Shown: positions 44,036 to 54,834 of the stretch, piece by piece
How positions within the stretch are numbered: position 1 is the stretch's first letter
Layout of the letters: each line of letters opens with the position of its first letter
NCBI GenBank assembly: GCA_025200525.1
Contig: CM045758.1
Location: 61,382,649 to 61,446,648, forward strand
DNA from: Camellia lanceoleosa
Lineage: Eukaryota > Streptophyta > Magnoliopsida > Ericales > Theaceae
Direction of reading: 5' to 3'
DNA: 64,000 bases
Made by a program: the position numbers and the translations under genes
The notes under the pieces: generated by a model
Databases searched by the model: none
What the model saw: only the letters and a program-made list of their open reading frames with translations
Told to the model about the DNA's origin: nothing

Positions 44036-47000
44036 TCAAAATTGAGAAGTCCTCCTCGTCCTCTTCCTCGACCAAGAGGATTCTGGAACATCGCCACCGT
44101 CAGCACCTGACTCCGAACTTGAACCATCCCCAGCTCTATCTTCATCCTGAGACGACTCTGACCGCGGACTTACTGCCTTCTCGTCAGACTCATCATCATT
44201 TGGGGCAGACCCCCGTGAACAAGTCCCTTGTCCTGCTCCTCCTGCTGCTCGGGAAGGTGCTAAAGGACCCGCCCCTGCTTCTATTGAGGTACCGGATGGG
44301 CCTGGCATCAAGAAAGGAATCTGAAAAAGGGCAATCCGCCAAAATGCATTAGTAATCAAGATGTATCAGATGCCAAGAATAATGTGCTGTGAGCAGTGAA
44401 TGATTTGTAGTGAATGTGTACCGTGAGCGGTGTATGGGAGCAATGTATCAGATTAGTGTAGTGTGCAACTGTGCAAATGATGGTGTGTCGAGAAAAGACT
44501 GTGTGGCATGAAGTATGGTTTGCAAGAACTCACCGGAATGCTGTAAATACTGAGCAAGTCCGTGCTCGTCTACAACATCCCCATCACCAAAGCCGTCATC
44601 TCTAGAGACTGACGAGTGTACTCAATGGGAGCCTTCAAAAATGTTGAAATCAATAGTTTTTTGCGGGATATCAAATGAAATGAAATGACTGTGCAAAATG
44701 AAAAGTATAGCACATACCGGGGTTGAGCCGTAAACTCCGACAAGCTCATGACCAGCTGGAGGAGGAGCGAAGGGAATCTGATAAGTCTCTCCAGCCCGCC
44801 CTCGGCATGTCATAGTAGTAAGCAGTACGGGCCATGCCGTACCCTGCCTCCCCTCATAACCTCTCCTTCTACGAGACCTGGTCGCTCCGCCTCGCCCTCT
44901 CGCAGTTGGAGCCCTCGCTCCCTCTCCTCCTCGGACACCAGTCAAAGGTGTTATCAGATGCGTCTGAATAAAGGTTGCATAGTCACCCTCGGCGCAGAAG
45001 AAATCTGTTTCCAGCCCTACCATGAACTGAATCACCTGGTTGGCGGACAACATGTGTGTCTTCCTCATCGATGGTGGAGGTGCGATCGGTACAAATGGAG
45101 CAGGCAACCCCAAGGTCTGACGCACGAAGTGCTCACTCAAAAACCAGGGGCGACAAATCGGGCCCTCGAAGAGAATGTGGAACTGAGACATAGTCTGGGC
45201 AGTGTGGTATTGATCTCGGAGTCCTGACGGGATAGCATCCCATGGCTGCCACGTGATCTGAGAAAAGAGAATAAACAAGATGATCAGTTGTCAAATAACT
45301 AAGGTGGGTGCATCGAGTTAATTGAAATAATCTTATTGCAGACTTACCTCGTGTGCCATGACTGTGTCGAAATACTGCCGAAAGAACATGAAGCTCTCTC
45401 GGGTCCTACGATGGAGCGGACCGTCGTATACGTCAGAGAATGGGACTGTCACTGCGGTCTCCTCCACAGGCACTGGAGCAAGTGTCCAGAAGTATGCGTA
45501 TACCCACAGCTATTAGAAAGATGTGATCAGTACAGTGTATGAACAGATTGTTGAACATGCAGAAAGCAGAATGCAGTATAGTGCATAACAGATGTAGGCC
45601 TAGAGCGGACATTAGATCCTATGTGTGCAATGTATGGTATGTAGTGTGCAGCATGTATGGTATACAGAAAATGCAAAGCAGAAAGCATACAGTGCAAGAG
45701 CAGATACAGAAAATACAGAAAGTACAAGTGTTGAACAAAGCAAAAGTACAAATGCTAAGTAAAACAATGAAAAGGGGAAACTAGGTTGTGTACCTCCCAA
45801 CCTCCCGATTAACCTCCCACACATCCGAGAGGTGGAGCTCATGTATCCATAAAAAGTGGTGAGGCTGGGCATGCGCCAGTTGTAGAAACGGACTCGTTGG
45901 AGTACCACCAGAGCGCCCAAGAAGTATAAACCTACAGTATTCCACCTGTTCGAAAACAAGGTGATACCGAAAAGGAACAAGAGGAAGCCCCTGGCCTACT
46001 GCTCTGCCTCCTCATTAGTACAGGGATCCTTCCCTCTGTAGTGCTCCTCGAACCAAGTGTATCTAAGCATGCCTGCTCGAAGAGTAGGTGGACGTGCTCC
46101 AAGCAATGTGTCCTATGCAGCCACCCACTCTCGCATGTCGGGATCAAGGGGAATCGGATCACCTCCTACGCCCAGGCCAGTGATCATGGCGAAGTCAAAA
46201 GGAGTCATGGTCATCTCTCCCACTGTGGAGAAGTGGAAAGAGTTGGTGGTGTCCTACCACCTCTCCACAAGAGCCCCTAGAAGAGGGCGACTCGCTGTAA
46301 CCCGTGTCAAGCTGCAGCAAAATAAGCCAAAGCCGGTCCCGTCAATGATCCGGCGGACCCTCGCGGGAAGTACATCATACCAATCCCGAGTAGTCGTAGC
46401 ACCATAACCTCGGAAGGAGCGGGATCCATCCTATAGAAAATACAGTTCAAGACAGATCAGCGATGTATTGAAAATACAGTTCAAGACAAATCAGCGATGT
46501 ATTGAAAATACAGTTCAAGATAGATCAGCGATGTATTGAAAATACAGTTGCATGTAAATCAGTGCTGTATCGAAGATATAGTTGAATTTAGAATAGTGAC
46601 GCCTGAGGTGTGCTCGTATACAGTACATATAGGGCAGTGATGTGCGAAGTACAGTTCAATGCAGAGCAATAATGTATGAAATACAGTCAGGTCAAAGCAT
46701 GTGATGTGATCAGATCGAAACAATGCAAGAAATGCAAATAGTTGAACGTAATACTGCAGAAAAGCAGAGTTCGTACCTCCACAGCAATGGCCGATAAGTG
46801 AGACATCGGCTCCCTCAGCAAGAGGTCGTCTGGCACGTCCTCATGAAAATCAGTAAAAGTGTGGATGCCTCCCGCCACTGGTATAATGTGAGTCTCCGGA
46901 TGATACCTCGCAGGGTTGAAGGGACGTGTGCTCAATGGTAAAGGCTGATGCTCGACCTCTAGCTCAGCCGCAAAGTTTGCCGCCAACTCTACTGGAGGGA

Positions 47001-47040
47001 GTGTGGGGAAGCGCTCATTATGTGGGACATTGTCAGCCAT
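44036..47040 (-). pseudogene. Antisense spliced gene 1: plant mobile domain (PMD) protein, six exons
   Basis: Start ATG at 47040. Proposed exons: 46777-47040, 45794-46430, 45348-45509, 44718-45257, 44534-44632, 44036-44320, all with GT donors and AG acceptors on the minus strand. Exon 2 has the PMD core ALVERWWDTTNSFHF, GEMTMTPFDFAMITGLGVGG and RFYNWRMPSLTTFYGYM; exon 4 has ITWQPWD and ICRPWFLSEHFVRQ; exon 6 encodes an acidic/serine tail ending in basic KRTRR, a possible nuclear signal. PMD proteins include MAIN and MAIL1, which act in silencing and genome stability. Stops: TAG at 46113-46115 and 45996-45998 in exon 2, and TAG at 44570-44572 in exon 5 if my phase is right. Captured antisense genes of this type are known in Tat-lineage elements. 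Confidence 0.82.
46436..46605. repeat. Five copies of a 34-bp tandem repeat in intron 1 of the antisense PMD gene
   Basis: Unit GAAAATACAGTTCAAGACAG + ATCAGCGATGTATT. Copies 1-3 are nearly identical and copies 4-5 degenerate. The array begins just outside the exon 2 acceptor. Confidence 0.85.
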
Positions 47041-47845
47041 CTGAGATAGATGCAAAAATGAGCAAAAATGAGCAAATGATGAAGTTTTGAACAAATCGAA
47101 CCCTAAGAGAGAGAAAATTCAAGAAAAGTTGAAAACCAGGGGAAAGTGAACTAACCTCAAGAGAAGTTCGGGGGAAATGATCCTTGGATGCGGGAAATGA
47201 TGAAAGAGGCCTCAGATGCAATTTCTGATCGGTTCAAATCGAAGAGAGCAAAGGAATTTTAAAGATTCAAGGTTGTTTAGGGTGTTGGGAAACGCGTAGA
47301 ACGCGCGAATCTAGAGAGAAGGCACACCTAGAGGGCAAGGGAAATGATTTCTATGCAAGGGTTTGTGAGGAAATGGGTTAATTTTGGGCCTATTTAAAGA
47401 CCCATGGCCGAAAAGACCATTTTGCCCGAATTTGCCACCGATGGCCGGTAGGGGCACATCGATGACCGACACAACTCTATCGATGGCCGGCAGTGGCCAA
47501 TAATGGCCGGCTACAGCCGGCGGCTCTCCTTGATGGCCAGCAATCCTCCACCAGCTTCCTCTACCTATTTTGTCTTAGGATGTGTCCCCGGGTTCCAACA
47601 ATCCCGAGGAATGCTCAAAATTTGATTCAAAATGCCTTCGTGGAAACTTGGGAATCATGTCCTCAATGTACGGTGGTCGTCGCCCATCAACGCACACAAG
47701 GTGTATCCTTTTTGACGCATCATAAACCTTCTGGGAAGTAAACCGGAAGTCCCCTTTCAAGATGTCTTCATTAAGCATGTTTTTTTTTTTTTTTTTGTTG
47801 TTGTCACCTAGCATTCGCTTATTAAATTAAACACGCATTCTTTAT
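47041..47845. other. Upstream region of the antisense PMD gene, with cassette block
   Basis: 47041-47250 looks like 5' UTR on the minus strand. 47445-47535 is another block of GGCCGGCA cassettes. 47570-47760 has a minus-strand open frame (KVYDASKRIHLVCVDGRR..) with no recognised family, possibly a scrap of another captured gene. A T-run lies at 47781-47796. Confidence 0.5.
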
Positions 47846-48232
47846 ATTTGCATTGTCTTGCATCTAGTTTATATTTGCATTGTCTTGCATCTAGTTTATA
47901 TTTGCATTGTCTTGCATCTAGTTCATATTTGCATTGTCTTGCATCTAGTTTAATTTGCATTGTCTTGCATCTAGTTCATATTTGCATTGTCTTGCCCCTA
48001 GTTTATATTTGCATTGTTTTGCATCTAGTTCATATTTGCATTGTCTTGCATCTAGCTTTAGTTGCATTGTCTTGCATCTAGTTTAAACTTGCATTGTTTT
48101 GCATCTCATCAAATCTGCATCGTTTTGCATCTCATCAAATCTGCTTTGTTTTGCATCTCATCAAATCTGCATTGTTTTGCATCTCATCAAATCTGTATTG
48201 TTTTGCATCTCGCATTACCCCTTATTTTCTTA
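47846..48232 (+). repeat. Tandem array 1 in the 3' UTR of copy B (TGCATTGTCTTGCATCTAG units)
   Basis: About 15 units of 24-27 bp: first with TGCATTGTCTTGCATCTAGT, then with TGCATTGTTTTGCATCTCAT. Each has TGCA on both sides of a 6-base spacer, so it can fold as a small stem. Confidence 0.88.
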
Positions 48233-48962
48233 ACTTGCTCTGTTACGCACTTATCATCTTAACTTGCGCTGTTACGCACTTATTATCTTAACTTGCGCTC
48301 TTACGCAGGTTATGTGCGCTGTTACGCACTTATTATCTTAACTTGCGCTGTTACGCAGGTTATGTGCGCTGTTACGCACTTATTATTTTATCTTGTGCTG
48401 TTACGCAGGTTATGTGCGCTGTTACGCAAGTTATGTGCACTGTTACGCACTCATTTTCTCTACTTGCGTTGTTACGTAGGTTATGTGCGCTGTTACGCAC
48501 TTATTATCTTAACTTGCGCTGTCACGCAGGTTATGTGCGCTGTTGCGCATTTATTTTCTTTAACTTGCACTGTCACGCAGGTTATGTGCGCTGTTACGCA
48601 CTTATCTTCTTTACTTGTGCTGTTACGCATGTTTTAACTTGCGTTGTTACGCATGTTTATCTCTTTAACCTACGTTGTTACGCATGTTTATCTCTTTAAC
48701 CTGCGCTGTTACGCATATCTTACTTGTTTTACTTGCGCTGTTACACATGTTTTACTTGCGCTGTTACGCATGTCTTACTTGTTCTATCTTGCACTGTTAC
48801 GCATATTTTCTTTGCGCTGTTACACATGTTTTACTATCTTTACTTGCGCTGTCACGCACACATGTCTATCCTGCGCTGTCACGCACTTCTCTTTAACTTG
48901 CGTTGTCACGCATGCTCTACTGGCATTGTCACGCACTTTTCACTTGCATTGCTATGCATGTT
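48233..48962 (+). repeat. Tandem array 2 in the 3' UTR of copy B (TGCGCTGTTACGCA units)
   Basis: About 28 degenerate units of 20-32 bp centred on TGCG-CTGTTA-CGCA or a close variant, separated by CTTATTATCTTAACT-type or GGTTATG spacers. The stem/loop theme TGCn..TGTy..nGCA is shared with array 1 and with copy A, although spacers differ. Confidence 0.88.
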
Positions 48963-49391
48963 TCTAACGATATTGTACCCGTTGAGTCTCTTTCTTTTAC
49001 AGGCACGATATTGTATGTACTGTTCATTTGAAGCTGACGCGACCAGACGAACCGGACGGTATTGTATTCACTCTGTGTGAGACGTGGTGAGAATTGCATA
49101 ATTTTCTTACATCTTTTCTGTTGGAATATGTAGGACTTTTATTCACTTGTTTAAAACTGTTGCATTTATTGTATATAATTGCTTTGTTACAGCTCTCTTT
49201 GCATAATCATAAGTTATGCTATCGCATCTTGCATGTCATTTGCATTTTGCCCCAGCCTACGAGCACATCTCTGCATGCTCATATTGAATGTTTGCCTGAG
49301 TCTTCGGCCTTGTCAAAAATGGGTCGTCTCTGGGCTTTGACACTCACTCCCGTCATTTTGTGACTTTCGAGTTCTGTTAAAGAGAGGCAAC
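48963..49391 (+). other. 3' end of copy B internal region with polypurine tract
   Basis: No coding. GTCAAAAATGGGTCGTCTCT and the following 60 bases match copy A before its LTR. The polypurine tract AAAGAGAGGCAAC at 49379-49391 would prime plus-strand synthesis. Confidence 0.8.
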
Positions 49392-52300
49392 TGTAGACAC
49401 CCCATTTTTGACCATCCTCAAGACTCGGTTGTTCTTGCAGGTACATCCAGCCACAAGTTCGATTGCTCATCGGGTATTTCACTTTCGCGGCGGAACGTCA
49501 CAGGTTTGAGCTTTCCAAACCCTGTATCCTTTCTGCTCCATTCTTGGACCACGACTTGGTCCTTTCAGAATGTGTTTCTTGGTGCACTGCTAGCCCCCTT
49601 TTGGGCCTTCTGGCCGTCACTTTGTTGCTGCCGGCCATTGATTGAGGATGCCGGCCATCAATGAGCCACTGCCGGCAGAACCCTTGTCTCAGTAGGTTTC
49701 ACTCCAGATCTTTTGAGCCAGCTGGAATCCTTTCATCTCCCCTCCATACACGTGTATGGAGGGATGAAGCTCTTGCCAAGCTTCTTGAAGAAGCTTTGCA
49801 TTGTTTTCCCTCTGTATAAGGGGAGAGCCTCTCTCCTTAGCAGAGGTTCAGCCATTTTAGAAGAGATATAGCTCTCTCTCTTTCTCTCTCTCTATATATA
49901 TATTTCTTACTCTCTCTCTATATTGTTGTGGTTTAGTCCATTTTTCTTGCACTTTTACACTACAACACATAGAGATACACCACCACCATTGGACTGAGGT
50001 TCTTGAAAAGGTTACCTGAGCTCTGAAAGTGAGTTTTTGGCCCCTAAGGTTGCTGGTTTCAAAGCTGATCTTCAAGGGTGAGCATTTTTCCCTTTTTAGC
50101 ACTTTTTTGTACCTCATTTTGGCCATCCTTGCATATTGTTTTAGGCCTTGATTTCAACTGAAAAAAAAAGTCTTTTTTTTAAGTGCTTTTGAATTTTGTT
50201 TAAGGTCTTTTGGTTGTTGAGGGTCTTCAACCCTCTTGTTGGCCTTGTTTGCCCTTGTTTTGAGCCATGCCTTAGGGCCTTCAAGCTAGCCTTGGTTTGG
50301 CCTTCTAACCACTGAAATCTAGTGGATTTTTAGTGGAAGGCATGTGGTTTTGAGGCCTCAAATCAGAGGGGATGATCCCCTCTCTTTTGGTTTTTGTTTG
50401 CTTGCATTTTTGGCCTTCCAAAGGAGCATGCCTCTCTGTACTTTTGAGGCTTGGTTCAAGCCCTTTTTTGTGACTTTTAGGACCTTCCTTGGCTCTGTCC
50501 CTGGCTGGTTTGGTCACTTTTTGCATGCATCTTGTATGTGTAGTCTAATCCCATTTGTAGCTCATCAAAGTAGCATGTTTTCCTAGCTTGTGTTGAGTCA
50601 ATTTCAGTAGGTTTTGGTTGATGTTTTACCATGCCTTAGATCTTTTTTGGGTTGGTTTTGTCACTCCATGCATGAATAATACACTTGTAGTGTAAATCTC
50701 ATAAACTAGCTTTATATGCTTCTTGCGTTAGCATGTTATCCTAGCTTATGTTGAGTCCATTTCAACATGTTTTTGGTGATGTTTTGCCGTGTCATGACTC
50801 TATCCATAGCTGGTTTGGTCAACCTTTGCATGCTCCATATACTTGTGGAACAAATCTTGCTTACTAGCTTTATGTGCATGATGTTTTGACTCATCATCCT
50901 AGCATATTTTGGCTTTGCTCCTGCATGATTTTATTCTTGTTTTGGGCTGTTCTAGGACTTTTTTGGGCTTCCATGGCCATATCACTTATGTTTTGTATAG
51001 CTATAGTGTAAATGCTTAGGCTAGCCTTAGGTTTTGAGGCCCCTACCATGCCATACATGTGATGTTTGCATGCTTTGCCATCATTCTAAATGTTATTTCA
51101 GTCCATGAAATGTGGTCATACACTTGCATTTGACATTCCTTTAATGCCTTGGAGGCTTGGCTCCTTATGCCTCAAGAATGAACTTTTGTGCATGCCATTA
51201 AGCCTAAGCCTTTGGCTCATCATATCAGTGCATTTTTGGTCTTGTTATACCATGATGTAACTCTATTTTATGTTGTCCAAGTCATGCCATGTTTGGTTTC
51301 AATAGGTGTAGTGCATTGCCTCTTTTGTAGCCTTGCATGCTCCATGTTTTTGGCCTTGTGTTCTAGCTTGTGTTGGCTAGCTTTGAGCTTGTATTTGGTC
51401 TTGTTTAGACCTGCCTTGGGATTATTTTAGGTTCCGTTAGCCCTTTGGGGCTAGCTTTGTATGGCCATGGCTTAAGTCCCTTTGCTAGTTCTTAGCTTTT
51501 GAGCTTCATGCATGCCATGCTTGTGTTATGTGTGTGATTTGGCATCATTCCTAACATCATTTCAGAGCATGTAGTATTGTTATTGCATACTTTTCACTCC
51601 TCAAGTGTGCGTAAGAGTTGCGTCTTTATGCCTTAATTCTTGGGCCCATTGGCATGCATGCTTGTCTAGCATTTTGTACCATCAATTCAGCACCTTATGG
51701 CCACTGATTTGGGCATAGTTGAGGTCTGCCCATTTTGGTTTAAGTCCACCCTTGCATGTTGTTGCATGCTTGTCTTGCATATTGTTGTATGCTTACTCTA
51801 TCTTTGCATGTTGTAGCATGCTTGTCACCTTGTACGTTGTTGCATGCTTGGTTTATCACATGTTTGCATGTCTAGTTTGCTTTGCATTGTGTATCCTTAG
51901 TTGTTGCATGTATTAGTATTGTGCATGCCATTAGCCTTGCTAGGTTGTTCATATTGCATTAGCATTGTGTAGGCCATCCTTGCATTGCATTGTTGTTTGG
52001 ATTAAGTGTTAATCCAAACACGAGAAATGAGGGATGTTTCATACTTCAAGTGATGAGACGTGTCTCAATTCTCGGTCGCCGACGCTCTTGATTATCCATG
52101 ATAGAGTTTTAGGCTTTATGTGTTTATTTGTGCATTCATTTCACATTGATTTGCACAAGTTGGATCTTTGGCCATCATGCATCGGGATGCGTGATTGATG
52201 GTCTTGGATCCGACTATGCCTCTCCCTTGATGTTTCGAGGTGATATGGGGTGGCATAGTGCGTACATACCCTTGGGAGACCCTCAATTTTCTCTATTTTG

Positions 52301-53878
52301 TGCTCTGCTGCAGCTTGGTGTCCCAGCACGTCAGTGGCCGGTAGTGCTCTACAGATGGCCGGCACCTCCTCATCCTTGGCCGACAGTGTACTATCTTTGG
52401 TCGGTAGATGGTTGGCAGCATCTCCACATAGCCGGCAGGCCATTGATGTATTCCCTAGACTGGTTTTGGTAAGGTTCAGCACGAATTCCTTGAGGACAAC
52501 CTGCAGACAGAGCCTCAAGAGAGCAACCGGAGAGCTTTCCGGGATGGGAATCAAGAGTATGCATCCTTCCTTGTTCAGGGCAGAGCTAAGGCAGCCTAGT
52601 TTACACATTTTAATGCTTACTTGTTAGTTAGCTTTAATTTGTAGTTAATTAATTAATTTGTTAATTAATTAAGTTTTGTAATAATTAGTTGTAGCTAGTC
52701 ATTCATTTGGTTATGTAATAATTAATTAGCTTGTTAGTTAGTTAATTAGTTGGTTTGTATTATTCATTCGGACCCTCCGTCGAGAGGGCCAATTTTGTAA
52801 TAAGTGTGCGTGCGTGTGTGCATGTCTTCCAACCTCCATTTCTTTCTCCCTTTTAGTTAACCAGTTTCAATGATTAGTTCCAGGTCATGTTTGAATTAGT
52901 ATCCTTATGCTCGCATGTTTGCATCCATTCATCTGTCTAGCATCCTTATGCTTTGCATGTTTGCATACATTCATCTATCTTGCATGTACCGGGCTCGGTG
53001 CATCATACTAACCGCATTGTACTTCAATTCCAATTTGAATACATGTTATCAAATGTCGCATTTTCTATGCCATCTTAGAGTAGCCAAGCCTATTTCTAGT
53101 TGCATTTTGCATGTGTTACATTAGCCATGTTAACATGAACTAGGATCATGCATTGATTTCTAACTAGTTTCTCATTTTGGCTCAGAGTCACTGTGAGTGT
53201 TTATGTTTTAGCATACTGCATGTGTGTTAATGTTGCCATAATAGCATGCTTGCCATGAGGCTATCTGCTTAATTGATATAACTGCCTGAATGCCTGTGGG
53301 TGAAGGTTTGATTACTTGAATTGGAATAATTCATTGAAATCCGCATTTTAGCCTACTTATGAGTAGCAAACTTCAAACTATTTTCCAAACAAATGGATAT
53401 GCAATGCTTTTTTCCAAATTAGGCGATCTAGTCTATACTTGTTTTTGCTGTGCGCATCACATAGTAATTGTAGCTAATTAACCGGAATATGAACGCATGT
53501 GTTTTCAAAAACGAGATATCATATTTAGTAGTAGCCGATCTTTGATCGGGTGAGCGGGGGTGCTCATAGCTGATCTTCCCCAATCGTACCCAAGTTCCCG
53601 AGCCGAGGCAACTTTGGTGATGACGGACACGTGGTCTTAGGCAACGAGTCAGGGTTTCGTAAATTTTCTGAAAATAAAATATTTAGGTGGCGACTCTGTA
53701 TCTGGCAAAGCAGTCCATGTTTGGCACTTTTTTACAAAAATCAGTTTTCCAAAACAATTTGCCGGATTTGGACTCTTTGGTGATTTATCGGTCTTGCATT
53801 GCACTTTGCGAGACTAGATTAAGAATCGTGACAATTTGAGTCTGAACTGTAGCATGAGGCCCTTGGGGCGCGTCTATA
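49392..53878 (+). repeat. 3' LTR of copy B (4,487 bp)
   Basis: Starts TGTAGACACC and ends GCGTCTATA, one base change from the TCTACA of the 5' LTR. It carries the same TATA (TGTATAAG, 49813), CT tract, ~150-bp degenerate repeats and cassettes. One arm of the U3 palindrome is lost. Followed by CAGAC, the target duplication. Confidence 0.95.
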
Positions 53879-53883
53879 CAGAC

Positions 53884-54441
53884 AAAGGAAGCTAGTAATA
53901 GGACACCAACAACAAAAACCAACCCCTCAACACAGCACTAACGATAGGACACCAACACAGAAACCTTGATCTACTGCAGGAAATGTTGTGGCGTCAATAA
54001 GCTCAAATAAAATTTCTACATCCTCAGGTGGTGAAGCACCAAATAACATTCGCTCAAATTTTGTTGTATCTGAGGGGCTGGCCTTAGTGAACATGGAAGA
54101 ATCCACAGGATTCGTCACTATGGTGTCCCAACCATTGGCTCCAATTGGCACTCCTGCTGTGAATTCTGATGTGGAAGATGATAAAATGCCTTACTATTTC
54201 AAGTATGTGCTTTTTAATAGATACTAATTATTACCCTCCCAAAAAGTACTGTATGTATACAATTGGATGCCTAATGCTGATATGTTGTTCTTACAGGTCC
54301 CTCCAAACAGGACCTACTTCTGTCTTATCTAATGGTGGAAAAACCCTTGGCCCAGGCCTAATGTTTGAGACCAAGAAATAAATTCTGGAAAATGTTCAAA
54401 CATCTTCGGGCTCTTGGGGTAATGCACGCATTAATCAACAG
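53884..54441 (+). pseudogene. Two exon-like blocks of an unidentified host gene
   Basis: Block 1 (about 53975-54200) reads VASISSNKISTSSGGEAP, then SQPLAPIGTPAVNSDVEDD, and ends CAA|GTATGT. After a ~95-base intron-like gap ending TTCTTACAG, block 2 (54298-54441) reads SLQTGPTSVLSNGGKTLGPG, has a stop after FETKK, then VQTSSGSWGNARINQQ and ends CAG|GTATGT. Composition and splice signals support exons of a large low-complexity protein. I do not recognise the family. The stop marks it as decayed. Confidence 0.55.
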
Positions 54442-54499
54442 GTATGTGAAACCATTGCTCTTTGCTCAATGGTGAATATCTGTTCCTTCTACTATTATA

Positions 54500-54829
54500 T
54501 GTTAGAACATAATTCAAACGTGGGCTAAAGGGACAGCTATAGCAGATCTGATTGTGGGAAACCTGTTGATTGTTGTTCTACAAAAATGTGATAGTGGACT
54601 TAGTAGTTGAGAATCTTTAGGATTATTTACCTAGTGGTTGAGAGTTTTTAGGTGTTTTATTATCTATCAATGTAATCTGGTAGCAAAAAATAAGGAAGTA
54701 GTGCATTGTGTAGCTAACAGAAGAGTCTATTTAAACTCTTTTGAGTGTTTATTTTTAGGCAAGGTCTGCAAATGTAAACACTATAATATTCAATAAATTC
54801 TAGTGTTTCTTCCACAATTTTTTCTAACG
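54500..54829 (+). mobile_element. Solo LTR, 330 bp, Copia-like
   Basis: TGTTAGAA at the start and TTCTAACG at the end form terminal inverted repeats, with the final A changed to G. The 5-bp target duplication TTATA lies at 54495-54499 and 54830-54834. A TATA-like CTATTTAAAC is near 54728. Size and ends suit a Copia element; no internal region is present, so LTR-LTR recombination removed it. Confidence 0.85.
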
Positions 54830-54834
54830 TTATA

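Larger units (their letters stand above)
28468..53878 (+). mobile_element. Ogre/Tat-lineage Ty3/Gypsy retrotransposon copy B, 25.4 kb, structurally complete
   Basis: Two LTRs (28468-32949 and 49392-53878, 4,482 and 4,487 bp) flank 16.4 kb of internal DNA. The 5-bp target duplication CAGAC lies at 28463-28467 and 53879-53883. The PBS follows LTR1 and the polypurine tract AAAGAGAGGCAAC (49379-49391) precedes LTR2. Domain order is gag, protease, RT, RNase H, second RNase H, integrase, then two antisense spliced genes and a tandem-repeat 3' UTR. Size, long LTRs and dual RNase H place it in the Tat lineage, Ogre-like. By eye the LTRs differ by roughly 2-7 percent in the parts compared, so insertion is not recent. 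Stops prevent autonomous activity. Confidence 0.95.

Noticed and set aside
47575..47814. 79-residue minus-strand protein with a lysine run
   Set aside because: N-terminal part is the T-run on the other strand; the rest has no recognised family.
48233..48962. Cysteine-rich protein frames through the TGCGCTGTTACGCA array
   Set aside because: Open in several frames only because the unit lacks stops; no start context or homology.
52128..52472. 114-residue frame in the 3' LTR, also present at 31211-31555 in the 5' LTR
   Set aside because: Conservation is explained by LTR duplication; the frame runs through GGCCGGCA cassettes and has no domain.
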